From contig NZ_QURL01000002.1 in assembly GCF_003403015.1 (NCBI RefSeq), positions 124,001-188,000 on the forward strand: 64,000 nucleotides of DNA, written 5' to 3'. Both the position numbers and the translations under genes were made by a program. Below are positions 31,422-42,040 of the stretch, piece after piece (within the stretch, counting starts at the first letter, position 1; the number at the start of each line of letters is the position of its first letter). The notes below the pieces were generated by a model. The model ran no database searches. It saw nothing but the letters and a program-made list of their open reading frames with translations, and was not told the DNA's origin. Origin of the DNA: Fulvimarina endophytica. Its GTDB lineage: Bacteria; Pseudomonadota; Alphaproteobacteria; Rhizobiales; Rhizobiaceae.

Positions 31422-31752
31422 GACGGGCCTCGCGGTTCGGTCGAATGGCGGTCTAGATGGAGCAGGCTTTCGCCCCCGCCAGTCGCGGGCAGGGTCTCGA
31501 TGTGAAGCGTAACGCTGGTCGAGGCTTCAAGGCCGTCTTCCTCGCCGCCGCGCCTGACCGATCCGTACCCCTCCGCTCCGCGAGCCCGTTCGACGGGCAC
31601 GTCGTCTTCGCGCCTTTCCGCCTTAGATATTTCATGCATGACGAAATGCCTTCGGCGTGGACCGGCACCAATCCGGTGCCCACGCGTTTGAGGCAGCGGC
31701 GACCGATCCGATGGCTATCGATGCGGTCTTGGCGGACAGGAAAGGCGAAGCG
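31422..31752. other. divergent intergenic region, DUF1328 / DAG kinase-like
   Basis: About 330 bp containing a compact hairpin GCCCGT-TCG-ACGGGC at 31584-31598 and an ATTTC...GAAAT inverted repeat around CATGCATG near 31629-31647. No gene or clear promoter consensus is seen. Confidence 0.35.
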
Positions 31753-32691
31753 ATGAAGGTTCTGGTTCTTCTCAACCAGGATGGGGGGACGCTGAAGACG
31801 ACCGACCTCGACTGGCTGTCGCGGATCATCGAAGACGAGTTCACCGTCCAGGGCCACAGCGTGGATGTCCGGCGAAGCGCCGGCGAGGACATCGTCCGCT
31901 CGATCGACGAGGCCCTCCAGCGCACCGATATCGACGTGCTGATGGTGGGCGGGGGAGACGGCACCGTTTCGGCGGCCGCGGCGCGATGCGCCGGCACCGA
32001 TGTCGCGCTCGCGATCCTGCCGGCCGGGACGATGAACCTTTTCGCCCGCACCATCCAGGTTCCGTTGGACCTCGAACGCGCGGCCGCAGCGCTCGCATCC
32101 GGGCGGGTGACCCCGGTGGATGTGGGCCGTGTGAACGGCGAGGTCTTCGTCCACCAATATGCCGTCGGCCTGCATGCGCGCATGGTGCGCATGCGCGACA
32201 AGTTCTCCTATCGAAGCCGGTTCGGCAAGGTGATCGCGAGCTGGCGGGCGGGCTGGATCGCCATCCGCACCCTTCCCCAGATCAAGCTCGAGATTGAACT
32301 CGACGGCAAGACGCGGACCATCAAGACCGCAGCGGTCGCCTTTTCCAACAATTTCTACGGCACCAATCACGTGCCGTTCGCGGATAATCCGAAGGGCGGC
32401 GTTCTCGGGGTCTATGTCTGCAAGGCGAAGAGCTTCCTGCGGGTCTCCAAACTCGTCCTCGACATCATGCGCGGCGCCTGGCGCGAGAATGTCGACCTCG
32501 AATCGAGCCAGGTGAAGCGGGTGAAGATCCTCTACAACGGCCGTCATCACGAGGACCGGGCGGTGCAGGACGGGGAGCTGGTTCGCCTCGAACGCGAGAC
32601 CGTGATCGAGATCGATCAGGGTGGCCTCAAGGTCCTCGCGCCGGCCGAGGCGACCTATCTCAGCGAAGGCCCTGCGGTTCGCGCGGCCTGA
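31753..32691 (+). CDS. diacylglycerol kinase-like lipid kinase
   Basis: 312 residues starting MKVLVLLNQDGG. The DAGK catalytic domain has the GGGDGT nucleotide-binding loop near residue 65, followed by AILPAGTMNLFAR, a hallmark of the family, and a C-terminal domain with GVYVCKAKS. It would phosphorylate diacylglycerol, sphingosine-like or related lipids. GGAAAGG precedes the ATG at 31753; the frame upstream is not protein-like. Single gene. Confidence 0.88.
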   Translation: MKVLVLLNQDGGTLKTTDLDWLSRIIEDEFTVQGHSVDVRRSAGEDIVRSIDEALQRTDIDVLMVGGGDGTVSAAAARCAGTDVALAILPAGTMNLFARTIQVPLDLERAAAALASGRVTPVDVGRVNGEVFVHQYAVGLHARMVRMRDKFSYRSRFGKVIASWRAGWIAIRTLPQIKLEIELDGKTRTIKTAAVAFSNNFYGTNHVPFADNPKGGVLGVYVCKAKSFLRVSKLVLDIMRGAWRENVDLESSQVKRVKILYNGRHHEDRAVQDGELVRLERETVIEIDQGGLKVLAPAEATYLSEGPAVRAA

Positions 32692-32941
32692 GACGGCCAT
32701 TCCTGTTCGCCTGGCGAGGGGAAGGTCCGGATCCGCCGGTGACGGGAGTGGGCAGGCTCTCGACTCGGCTCGGTTCGGGCGCAGTGCCTCTCATCGCGTC
32801 CGGACCGTGGGACGGCCGTCATCCGGATATTTCCGAACTGTCCGCACACCCCCCGAGAGTCTCGGCGCTTCGATGCGTCTTACATCGCGTTATCGGTGAT
32901 CCGGCGGCGACGGGCGAAGACGGGGCCGCCGGATCGGGACC

Positions 32942-35900
32942 TTATTGGTCGAGCTTGCCGGCCGAATGGGCGAGCATGGTATAAACCTTGCCCGTATTCG
33001 TCGTGAGATAGGTCTCGGTCAGATCCACGTTCGGGTCGTTCCGGCGCGCTTCCGCCAGAAGCTTCTCGAAATCGGCGATATATTCGAGAACGCTCTTGCG
33101 GAACGCCTCGTCGCGCTGGAAGCGCCGGCGCACGGTATCGAAGGTCTGCTGGCCGCGGATCGTGTAGAGCCGGCGGTTGAAGACCTGGGTCTCGCCGCGA
33201 TTGTAGCGGTTCCAGAGATCACGCGCCGTCCGCGTCTCGATCGCCTTCGAGATCTCCTCGGTGAGGTTCTTCAGCTGGTCGCCCGGATTGTCCTCGCTCG
33301 CCGATGGAGCAGGGGTGGCCGGAGCCGAAACCGTTGCGTCCTCGTCCTGGGAGGCGCGGCGCAACAGGTCCGAAACCCAGCCGCGGCTTTGCGGCTCCGC
33401 AGGCTGCCCGGCATCGGCTCGCGGTGCCGGCGCCGGTTCGGCCCGGTTCTGTTCGCGCGCCTGCGGGGCGGCGGGCTGGACTGGTGAAGACGCGCGGGCA
33501 GAGGACATGGTCGGCGGGCCCTGGAGGGGGCCGGTCGGCGAGGACGTCGAGTTGGACGACGTCGATGTCGAGCTCGGAACGGACGGCGATGGGGAGTAGG
33601 CGGAAGCCGAAGTCCGCCCGGCGGTCGGCGCCGAAGCCGGCGAGGACGGCGCCGGACGCTCCATGCGCACGGGGTCGGAGCCGCGCATGTCGCGGGCGAG
33701 ATTGCCGTCCATCAGGAAGGATGCGGCGAGCCGGTCCTCGAAATCGCTGTCGTTGAGTTCCTCTTCAATGCGCGGCGCGGCTGCGGCGGGACGCTGCGGA
33801 TCGGGTGCCGCAGGTGCCGCGGGGCGCTGCGGGACGGATTGGCGGGGCGCCTCCGGCTCGCGCGCCGGCTGAGACATCCGCGGCTCGCTCGGCCGGACCG
33901 GCTCGCTCCGGCGCGTCTCCGGGGCCGTGTAGGCGGCGGCGCCCTTCGCGGCGGCGGCCGTCGGTGCGATGTCGAGCGCGCCGCCGGTGCGCTGGACGAT
34001 CTCGGAGAGATCGCGCAGCGCCCGCAGCTGGTCGGTCACGGCCCGGCGCATGGCGGCCGTGGATTCCCGTGTCTCCTCCGGCAGGTCGAAGACGCCCTTC
34101 TTGATCTCCGAACGGGCCGAATGCATTTCGTCCTGGATCACGGAGGCCGTGCGCCGGATTTCGTCGGTCGCGCCCTCGAAGCGTTCGGTGGCTTCCGCGA
34201 CGGCGCTCTGCACGGCTTCGCGAATCGCCCGGGCTGCGGCCCGCGAGCGCTCCTCGGTGTGTTGGAGGCGGCGTCCGGCATCGTCGAGGGTCCCCCCGAC
34301 GTCGGAGGACAGACGCTCCGAGATCGAACGTGAACGCTCCTCGGTCCGGTCGAACAGGTCGTTCATGAGCGTCTCGAAGGACCCGACGCTGCGGCCGATC
34401 TCCTCGGACCTGGCCACCAGCGAACTGGCGAGTTCGTCGAGATTGCCGCGCCCGCCGTCCATCGTCTCGCGCAGCCGGCTCTCGCTGGTCTCGATCTGCC
34501 GGACCGTCTGGCCGAGCGCGGCGCCGTGTTCGGCGAAGGCGTCGACCATGGAGGAGACCTTCGAGAAGGTGCCCATCGAGATGCGGTCCAGACGTTCGAC
34601 ATTGCTCTCGAGCGTACGCGCGGTCTCGGCGATCTGCTGCGAGGCCTGCTCGGCCATGGCGGCGAACTTCTCGCCGGACTGCTGGAGCGTGGCATCGATC
34701 GCGCTGAGATCTGCGGCGCTCTGCTCCACGAGGCCGCGCAGGTCGCCCGAGGTCTGGCCGAGGCGGCTGATGAGCGATCCGAGCTCGCCGGAAAGCTTCT
34801 CGCGCAGGTCCGAGACATCGGCCGTCGCGCTGCGGGCCCGTTCGTCGAAGGCGCGCATCACGTTGTTCGCGGCCTCGTTGATCGCGGCGACCGTATCGTC
34901 GGCGCGGCTCGCGAGCTGGCCCATCAGCGGCTGGGCATCGTCTTCCAGAAGGCGGACCAGCTGTTCGCGCTGGGTGCCGATCGCATTGGTGAGCTCGATC
35001 GTGCGTCCCTGAAGCTCCTCGCTGAGACGGCGGGCGCGCTCGCCGATGCCCCGCTCGCCTTCGCCCAGACGCTCCTTCAGTTCGGTCTCGATGATGCGCC
35101 GGATCTCGGCCGAACTCGTCGCGAGAACCGCCGATATGGTCCGTGTGCGCTCTTCGAGCTCTTCGGACATGGCGCGGCTGCGCGCCGCGATCCGCTGTTC
35201 GGAGTCCTCCATCTTGGCGGCGATCTCGTCGCCCATGGCTCCGGCCGCATCCAGAAGCTGGCGGCGGGCCTGCTCGGTCTGCCGGCGGATCGTCTCGGAG
35301 ATGGTGGAGAACTGTTCCGAAAGATCGGCGCTGCGCGACAGAAGCTCCTCGCGCGCCTCCCGCGCATCCTGCACGAAGGACTGGGAGAGGCCGACGATGT
35401 CCCCGCGCAGTTCGCCCGCGATCGTCGTCGCCTCGGTCCTCAGCGAGGAGGAGGCGTTCTCGATCTCGGAGCGCACGGTCTGCGCGACCTGGCGCAGTCC
35501 CTCGTCGAGGCTGCTGTTCTGCAGGAGTTCCTCCAGCTGCGCCGAGACGATCGTCAGTTCCTCGGTGAAGCGGGTGGCCCGGTCCTCGAGGCTGCGGGCC
35601 GCATGATTGGTCTCGTCGCGCAGCCTCAGGGAGGCGCCGGCGATGCGCTGTGCGAGCTGATCGGTGTTCTCGCGCAGGGCCACCTCCGACGTCGATGCCT
35701 GCTCGCTGAGAAGATTGGCGGAGGCCGCGATCTGCGCCGCGATGGCCTCGGCCTGTTCGCGCATGGCCTCGCGGCCCTCGCCGGTGGAGGAGAGGAAGCG
35801 CGCTTCCGTCTCGCGGATCATCTCCTCGAAGCGCTTGGAATTGCGTTCGAACTCCGCCGAGACGCCGACGGTGACGTTGGACAGGGCGTCGGCCAGCGCC

Positions 35901-38900
35901 ATGCGCTGGGCCGCGAGCCCGTCCTGCACCGTCGAGACCTCCCGCTGCATGTCGCCCGCAAGACTGGAGATCGTGCGCGAAAGCTGTGTCGCCTCGGTGG
36001 CGAAGCGGTTGCGCGACTCTTCCGAAAGAGTGCGCAGCGCCGTGGTCGCCCCGGTGATGTTCTCGGCGATCCGCTGGCTCTCGCGGTCGAGCGAGGTCTC
36101 CGCCTGGCCGATGCGCGAGCCGAGTTCCCCCGCCAGCGCGGACAGGCGCTCCGACAGGCGGTTCGCCTCGTCCTCGATCTGGCGGCGGGCGGCCTCGCCC
36201 GAAGCCGTGAACAGGCTCTCGATGCCCGAGAGATTGTCGGCCATCCGGTCGGTCTCGCCCTGCAGGCTCTCGCGGGCCCGCGATACCTCGCCGGTCATCG
36301 AGCGCATGGCTTCGGCGATCGTGTCCCGGATGGTCTCGGCGATCGCGCCCGCACGGCTGTTGAGCGTGCTCTCCACATTGGCGAGACCGCGCTCCAGCGC
36401 CGAGGATATCGCGGCGCTGCGGCTGTCGACGGCTTCGACGAGGCTGGTCGAGCCCTCCTTGAGGGAATGGAGGAACTCGCCGCGCCGCTCGTCGAGGGCG
36501 GTCGAGACATTGGCGACGCTCTCGTCGATGGCGCGGCGCACTTCGTCGCTGCGATCGCCGAGGGTCGCGGCGGCGACGCGCGAGGCTTCCTCAATGGTCG
36601 AGGCGAGACTTTCGCGCCGCTGATCGAGGATGGAGGAGAGATTGCGGTCGGCCTCGCTCAGGGAGCGGTTGATCTCGTCGACGCGCTCGCGGAGCGTGCG
36701 GGCGATGGCCGAACCGCCGCCCGACAATTCGCTGGCGATCGCTTCGCGTCGCTCGTCGAGCCCGGCCAGCATCGTGGTTTCGGAGGCGGCGACGAGGGCG
36801 GCCATGGCGCCGAGCCGCTCGTCGAGCCCGTCGACCAGCAGCCGCTGGGCCTCGCCGATGATCGTGCGCAGGGTCTCCGCGCGGCCCTGGAGGCCGCTTT
36901 CGGCCAGCTGGACGCGGCCGGCGACCTGTTCGGCAAGACTGCTCGCGCGCTTGTCGAGATCCTCGACGAGCTTGCCTTCGGTGGAGAGCGCCAGCTCACG
37001 GATGCGCTCGGTGCGCTCGTCGAGACCCGAGATGACCATGGACAGAGCCTGCTCGATCGCCTCCATCTGGGTCGTCGCATTGTAGTTCAGCGAGGACGAG
37101 AAGGCCGAGGAGCGCTCGTCGAGATCGTTGCGGAAGCGTTCGCTCTGGCGGTCGATGCTGTCGCGGATCGCCCCGCGTGCGTCCTCGATCGCCGATGCGA
37201 GGGCGTCCACCCGCGAGGCGACGTCCGCGGCGACCGAGCCCGCCAGATCGTCGAATCGTCCGTCGAGCGTGCCGATCCTCTCGTCGAGCCCCGCCAGCAT
37301 GCGCTCGCGGATCTCCTCGGTGATCGAGGCGAGGATCGACGCGCGGTCTTCCAGATCGCCGCGAAGGGCCTCCGAACGTCGATCGAGGCCGGCCAGAAGA
37401 TCGGCGCCGCCCCGGTCGATGGTCGAGCGAAGGGTGTTCGAGCGGTCCTCGATGGAGGAGAGGAGTCGGCCGCCCTCGCTCTGCAGCGACTGGCTCAGGC
37501 GTTCGGACCTGTCGGAAAGGAGCGTCGCGATCTGTGCGATCCGGTCGTCGAGCCCGCCCGTCAGCGTGTCGCGGCTCTCCGCGACGAGGTCCTGAAGGGC
37601 GCGTCCGCGATCCTCGAAGACCCGGACGAGATCTTCCTGCTTGTCCTCGAGCCCCCTTGCGACGATGCCGTCGGCCATGCCGATCAGGGCTTCGATGCGC
37701 TGGACGCTGTCCTCGATGACGTTTCGCATCTCGCCCGCCTTCCCGTCGAGATTGGCGAGGAAGGTCTGCGAGTTCAGGGCGAGGCTGGATTCGAGGTCGG
37801 CATTGCGCTCGCCGAACGCCTGTTCCAGCTTGGTCTGACGGTTGGAGAGGATGGATTCCAGATTGCCGACGGCCGCGATCAGCGCATTGCCGATCGACTG
37901 GGTGCGGTCGTGGATGGCATCGATGCGCGAGCTGGTGAGGCCGTCCATGGAACGAAGGTTCTGGTCGAAGGTCTCGCGCATGTCCTCGCGCCCCCGATCC
38001 AGCGTATCGGACAGGGTGGCGAGGCGTTCGTCGATGAGCGCGCGCACTTCCTCGGCCTTGGCGTCGAAGGCATGGCGGCGATCGTCGAAGAGCCCTGCCA
38101 TCTGGCCCGAACGGGCCTCGATCAGCGAGCCGAGTTCCCCGAGGCGGTCGTCGAGATAGGTGCGCACTTCCTCGGCCCGGCGATCGAAGTCGCGTTGCCG
38201 GTCCTCGAAGGTCGTGGAGATCGCGCCGGTACGCTCCGTCAGCGTCCGGTTCAGGCTTTCGAGGCGGCTGTCGACGAGATTGCGGATCTCGCTCGCCGCG
38301 TCGTCGAAGGCGTAGCGGCGCTCGTCGATCGTGTCGGCGATGCGGTTGCGACGCTCGTCGAGCATGGATGTGAGGCTCGCGAGCCGCTCGTCGATCGTCC
38401 GGCGCATGCCGTCCGCGGTCTGCGCGAAGGCGCTGGCACGGTCGTCGAGCGCGCCGGCGATCTGGCCGCCGCTGGCATCCAGAAGCGCCGCGAGGTCGGT
38501 GAGCCGGGTGTCGAGATCGGTCGAGATCGTCCTCGCCCGGTCCTCGAACGCCGACTGCCGCCCCTCGAAGGCGTTCGAGACGCGCTGCGTGCTCTCGTCG
38601 AGCATCGCGCCGAGGCTTTCGAGCCGGTCGTCGATCGTGGTGCGAAGGCCGTCGGCCTGCCGCTCGAACTGCGCGCGCCGCTCCTCGAAGCCCGAATTGA
38701 TCTCGCCGCCGCGCTCGTCGAGAACGCGCGCCATTTCGCCGAGCCGGGTCTCGATCTCCAGGGAGACGCTGCGCGCGGTCTCGGAGAACTCGCGCTGGCG
38801 CTCCTCCATCGATCCCGAGACGAGGCCCGCGCCGGCGGCGAGAATGCCGCCGATCGTCGTCATGCGCTCGTCGAGGAGACCGCGCAGATCGGCCATCTGG

Positions 38901-41900
38901 TCGTCGAAGAGGGCGCGGGCGCGTTCGGCGCGCTCGTCGAACACGGCCTGGCGCTCGTCGAAACTGCGGATGATCGCGTTGCGATCGGCGTCCACCTGCC
39001 GGGTGAGATGCGACAGCCGGTCCTCGATATCGCCCACGAGCGAGCGCGCCCGATCCTCGAATTCGCGCTGGCGGTCCTCGAAGGAGGAGGCGATCTGACC
39101 GGTATTGGCGGCCAGAAGGCCGCTCAGTGTCTGCAATTGTCCGTCGAGAACGTCGCGCAGATCGTTCGCCTGGTGCTCGAACGAGGCCTGACGGTCCTGA
39201 AGAACCGCGCCGAACTGGCCGTATCGCTCGCCGAGCGCCGAATTGAGGCGATCCAGACGCTCGTCGATCAGCGCGCGCAGGTCCCGCGCCTTCTCGTCGA
39301 AGGCCGACTGGCGCGCGTCGAAGCTCTCGCCGATATCGCCGACGCGGTCGGAAACGAGGCGGGTGAAGTCCGACAGGCGGTCGTCGAACATCGCGCGGGT
39401 TTCGGCCAGAACCATGTCGCTGCGCTCGGCAAAGCCCTGATTGCCGGTATCGAACGCCGCGACGATCTGGCCGGAGCCGGCGTCCAACACGGAATTGAGG
39501 CCGGACAGGCGCTCGTCGAGGAGCGCGCGCAGGGCATTCGAGCGTTCCTCGAAGATGCGGCCGCTGTCGTTGACGACGATATCGGTGCGCGTCGCGATCG
39601 CGCGGTGACCGGCCTCGAAAGCCTCGACGATCTCCTGCGCCCGCTCGGAGAGGGCGCGGGCGAATTCGCGCGAGCGCTCGGTGAGGGAATAGGAGATGCG
39701 CTGGGTGGCCTCCTCGATGATCCGCGCCCGCTCGTCGAGCGCATCGACGAGATTGCCGCCGCGCTCGGTGAGCGAACGGTCGATCGCCTCGAGGCGGTTG
39801 TCGAGATCGTTGATGGTCCGCTCGCTGGTGTCGGACAGAAGCATCGCGGCCCGTTCGGTCCGCTCCGAAAGGCTGGTCTCGAGGGTCGTCAGGAAGCGCG
39901 TGGAATTGTCGTCGAGCGCCTGGCGGCGGCTGTCGATGCTCTCGCCGAGGCGTTCGATATAGACCGTGTCGCGCTCGCCGATCTCGCGCAGGCGCTCGTT
40001 GAAGGCGCCGTCGAGCTGGGTGAGGAAGGCCTGGGCCTCCCCGGCGAGACCCTGCAGGCGCTGGTCGAAGATCGACGCCATGTCGGCGATGAAGCGCGAG
40101 GTATCCTCGGTAAGCGCGGAGCCGCGAGCCTCGAACAGGCCGCTCGCGGACTCGTTCGTCGCCATCAGCTGGCGATCGAATTCCCGGGCCTGGGCCTCCA
40201 GGCGATCGACGAGCGCGTTCGAGCGCGCCTCGAATTCGTCCGTGCGGGCGCCGAGGCGTCCGTCCAGATTGGAGATCACGCCGCGGCCGCGGGCATCGAG
40301 TTCGTCGCTGCGATGCTCGATGACCCGGTCGAGGTCGCCGAGGAAGCCGCCGCTCTTTTCGGCCAGTTCCCGCAACCGCTCCTCGAAGGCGGCTTCGAGA
40401 CCCAACAGGAAGTTGCGGGTCTGGGAGGACATCGTCACCGAGCGCTCGTCGAGGGCGGAGGTGAGATCTTCGAGGAACTGATGGTTCTCGCCGCCGAGGC
40501 GCGCGCTTCGATCGGCGAGAAGGCCGTTGATCGCCTCGCCCGAGGCGATCAGGCGCTGCTCCATCTCCTGGCCGATGGCGGTGAGACGGGTGGCCAGCTC
40601 GTCGGTGCTCGCGGTCAGCGACTGGGCGCGGCTTTCGAGGAGGGCACCGATGCGCTCCTCCGAGGACTTGACCCGGAACTCGATGTCCTCGCCGATGGTG
40701 GAAAGCCGTTCCATCAGCCGGTCGGAGCGCTCGCTCATCGTCACGAGGCGCGTATCGAGTTCGCCCGCGACGTTCTCTCCGGTGAGGCGCAGGGTCTCGG
40801 TCGCCTGCTCGCCGCTGCGGGTGATCCGCTCGATCAGGTCTTCGCTATTGGCCGACAGGCGGCCGCTGATCTCGGTGGAGCGCTCGTCGAAGAGGCTCGC
40901 CATGGTGTCCGAGCGCTGGGAGAAGTCCTCCGCGAGCGCCCGCGACCGGTCGTCGAAGAGCGCGGTGAAGCGGGCGGACGCCTCCTCGATGCGCGACAGG
41001 ATCTGCTCGGAAGCCTGGTCCACATCGGTGAGAAGCTGCTCGTGCGAGCCGACTACCGAGGAGCGCATGCGCTCGGCATGGGACAGCATCTGCTCGCGCT
41101 CGGAGCCGAGATCGCGTACGAGGGTACGAATCTTCGCCTCGTTATCCGCATAGGCCCGCTCGAGGGCGGACACCTCGCCATGGACGACGTTCTCGAGCTC
41201 CATCGTCCGCGACAGCGCGCGCTCGACGCTCTCGCCGAGGGAGGAGACCTCGCGGCGAACGGCCTGTCCGACGCTCGCCACCCGGTCGCTCGCCACCGTC
41301 TCGGGCTCGACGAGCTTGAAGGCGACTTCGGCCAGCGATCGGCTCATCAGCCTGAGATCGCCCGAACGGCGCACCAGCACGGCGAAGGCGAAGAAGAGGA
41401 GAACGGGCAGGAACGCCCCGGCCGTGACGAGCGCGAGGAGGGTTCCCTGGCCGGGATCGGACAGGGTCAGCCGGTCGCCGAAGACCTGATAGGAGAGGAG
41501 GGCGGCGAGGGCGAGCCAGACGACGGAAACGCCGGCGGCGATCCACAGCGGGGTGTTCGAGGCCCGGCGCGAAAGGAGGGCGTCCGCCATGGTCGCGGTG
41601 CGCCGTTCCTCGTCATTGGCCGCGCGCTGCTGGGCAAAGCTTCTCTCGTTCTCGGCATTCGTGCCCGAGGGCCGGTAGGCGCTCGAACCGGCGTCCTGAT
41701 TGGCCGCGAGACCCGTAACGACCGGTTCGCCGCGGGCCGCCGGCACGGCAGCTGCCGCTCCCGCAAGACCTGCCCCGGCAAGACCCGCGCTCGCCGCCGT
41801 CGGCCCGAACGGAACGTCGTCCTCGGCGCGCAGCTGCTCGGCCGTCTCGCCGAGCTGGCGCTCGAACTCGTCGAGGGAGAAGTCGATATCGGTCTCGTCC

Positions 41901-42040
41901 GGCTTCTGGGCCTGTTCGCCGTAAGCCTCGCCCTCGGCCTTCGGCTGGTCCGCGTCCCCGTCCATGTCGGCCGCGAGCGCAGCTTCGAGCTCGCTCACAT
42001 CTTCGTCGGAAAGCGGATCATAGGCTTTGGACTTCGACAT
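32942..42040 (-). CDS. giant two-TM coiled-coil protein, growth-pole-ring (GPR/RgsE)-like
   Basis: 3,032 residues. Residues 1-160 are acidic and Ala-rich, two TM helices lie at about 164-187 and 201-224, and the rest is almost entirely coiled coil, with 40-residue tandem repeats in the middle, then a Pro/Ala/Ser-rich linker and a compact conserved C-terminal domain (DLWNRYNRGE, RRLYTIRGQQTFD). This architecture is that of the Agrobacterium GPR and Sinorhizobium RgsE proteins, which form a ring at the growing pole and are needed for polar growth; this copy is longer than the published GPR (about 2,100 residues). It starts at ATG 42040 with AAGG upstream. A very long antisense open frame over this gene is a composition artefact. 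Confidence 0.85.
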   Translation of the reverse strand: MSKSKAYDPLSDEDVSELEAALAADMDGDADQPKAEGEAYGEQAQKPDETDIDFSLDEFERQLGETAEQLRAEDDVPFGPTAASAGLAGAGLAGAAAAVPAARGEPVVTGLAANQDAGSSAYRPSGTNAENERSFAQQRAANDEERRTATMADALLSRRASNTPLWIAAGVSVVWLALAALLSYQVFGDRLTLSDPGQGTLLALVTAGAFLPVLLFFAFAVLVRRSGDLRLMSRSLAEVAFKLVEPETVASDRVASVGQAVRREVSSLGESVERALSRTMELENVVHGEVSALERAYADNEAKIRTLVRDLGSEREQMLSHAERMRSSVVGSHEQLLTDVDQASEQILSRIEEASARFTALFDDRSRALAEDFSQRSDTMASLFDERSTEISGRLSANSEDLIERITRSGEQATETLRLTGENVAGELDTRLVTMSERSDRLMERLSTIGEDIEFRVKSSEERIGALLESRAQSLTASTDELATRLTAIGQEMEQRLIASGEAINGLLADRSARLGGENHQFLEDLTSALDERSVTMSSQTRNFLLGLEAAFEERLRELAEKSGGFLGDLDRVIEHRSDELDARGRGVISNLDGRLGARTDEFEARSNALVDRLEAQAREFDRQLMATNESASGLFEARGSALTEDTSRFIADMASIFDQRLQGLAGEAQAFLTQLDGAFNERLREIGERDTVYIERLGESIDSRRQALDDNSTRFLTTLETSLSERTERAAMLLSDTSERTINDLDNRLEAIDRSLTERGGNLVDALDERARIIEEATQRISYSLTERSREFARALSERAQEIVEAFEAGHRAIATRTDIVVNDSGRIFEERSNALRALLDERLSGLNSVLDAGSGQIVAAFDTGNQGFAERSDMVLAETRAMFDDRLSDFTRLVSDRVGDIGESFDARQSAFDEKARDLRALIDERLDRLNSALGERYGQFGAVLQDRQASFEHQANDLRDVLDGQLQTLSGLLAANTGQIASSFEDRQREFEDRARSLVGDIEDRLSHLTRQVDADRNAIIRSFDERQAVFDERAERARALFDDQMADLRGLLDERMTTIGGILAAGAGLVSGSMEERQREFSETARSVSLEIETRLGEMARVLDERGGEINSGFEERRAQFERQADGLRTTIDDRLESLGAMLDESTQRVSNAFEGRQSAFEDRARTISTDLDTRLTDLAALLDASGGQIAGALDDRASAFAQTADGMRRTIDERLASLTSMLDERRNRIADTIDERRYAFDDAASEIRNLVDSRLESLNRTLTERTGAISTTFEDRQRDFDRRAEEVRTYLDDRLGELGSLIEARSGQMAGLFDDRRHAFDAKAEEVRALIDERLATLSDTLDRGREDMRETFDQNLRSMDGLTSSRIDAIHDRTQSIGNALIAAVGNLESILSNRQTKLEQAFGERNADLESSLALNSQTFLANLDGKAGEMRNVIEDSVQRIEALIGMADGIVARGLEDKQEDLVRVFEDRGRALQDLVAESRDTLTGGLDDRIAQIATLLSDRSERLSQSLQSEGGRLLSSIEDRSNTLRSTIDRGGADLLAGLDRRSEALRGDLEDRASILASITEEIRERMLAGLDERIGTLDGRFDDLAGSVAADVASRVDALASAIEDARGAIRDSIDRQSERFRNDLDERSSAFSSSLNYNATTQMEAIEQALSMVISGLDERTERIRELALSTEGKLVEDLDKRASSLAEQVAGRVQLAESGLQGRAETLRTIIGEAQRLLVDGLDERLGAMAALVAASETTMLAGLDERREAIASELSGGGSAIARTLRERVDEINRSLSEADRNLSSILDQRRESLASTIEEASRVAAATLGDRSDEVRRAIDESVANVSTALDERRGEFLHSLKEGSTSLVEAVDSRSAAISSALERGLANVESTLNSRAGAIAETIRDTIAEAMRSMTGEVSRARESLQGETDRMADNLSGIESLFTASGEAARRQIEDEANRLSERLSALAGELGSRIGQAETSLDRESQRIAENITGATTALRTLSEESRNRFATEATQLSRTISSLAGDMQREVSTVQDGLAAQRMALADALSNVTVGVSAEFERNSKRFEEMIRETEARFLSSTGEGREAMREQAEAIAAQIAASANLLSEQASTSEVALRENTDQLAQRIAGASLRLRDETNHAARSLEDRATRFTEELTIVSAQLEELLQNSSLDEGLRQVAQTVRSEIENASSSLRTEATTIAGELRGDIVGLSQSFVQDAREAREELLSRSADLSEQFSTISETIRRQTEQARRQLLDAAGAMGDEIAAKMEDSEQRIAARSRAMSEELEERTRTISAVLATSSAEIRRIIETELKERLGEGERGIGERARRLSEELQGRTIELTNAIGTQREQLVRLLEDDAQPLMGQLASRADDTVAAINEAANNVMRAFDERARSATADVSDLREKLSGELGSLISRLGQTSGDLRGLVEQSAADLSAIDATLQQSGEKFAAMAEQASQQIAETARTLESNVERLDRISMGTFSKVSSMVDAFAEHGAALGQTVRQIETSESRLRETMDGGRGNLDELASSLVARSEEIGRSVGSFETLMNDLFDRTEERSRSISERLSSDVGGTLDDAGRRLQHTEERSRAAARAIREAVQSAVAEATERFEGATDEIRRTASVIQDEMHSARSEIKKGVFDLPEETRESTAAMRRAVTDQLRALRDLSEIVQRTGGALDIAPTAAAAKGAAAYTAPETRRSEPVRPSEPRMSQPAREPEAPRQSVPQRPAAPAAPDPQRPAAAAPRIEEELNDSDFEDRLAASFLMDGNLARDMRGSDPVRMERPAPSSPASAPTAGRTSASAYSPSPSVPSSTSTSSNSTSSPTGPLQGPPTMSSARASSPVQPAAPQAREQNRAEPAPAPRADAGQPAEPQSRGWVSDLLRRASQDEDATVSAPATPAPSASEDNPGDQLKNLTEEISKAIETRTARDLWNRYNRGETQVFNRRLYTIRGQQTFDTVRRRFQRDEAFRKSVLEYIADFEKLLAEARRNDPNVDLTETYLTTNTGKVYTMLAHSAGKLDQ
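38033..39385 (-). repeat. 40-residue (120-bp) tandem repeats in the giant coiled-coil gene
   Basis: Repeat units begin with D/E-x-R-L (or a variant) and carry F-E/D-x-R-x-x-x-F near unit position 22-29. Unit starts are at 39385, 39265, 39145, 39025, 38905, then 38752, 38632, 38512, 38392, 38272, 38152 and 38032. All steps are exactly 120 bp except one of 153 bp, an 11-residue (hendecad) insertion. The strict period shows the array grew by in-frame duplication while keeping coiled-coil phase. Confidence 0.85.

Noticed and set aside
38033..39385. Repeat array considered as CRISPR or VNTR
   Set aside because: The period is 120 bp in frame within a coding sequence and encodes coiled-coil repeats; there are no spacers.
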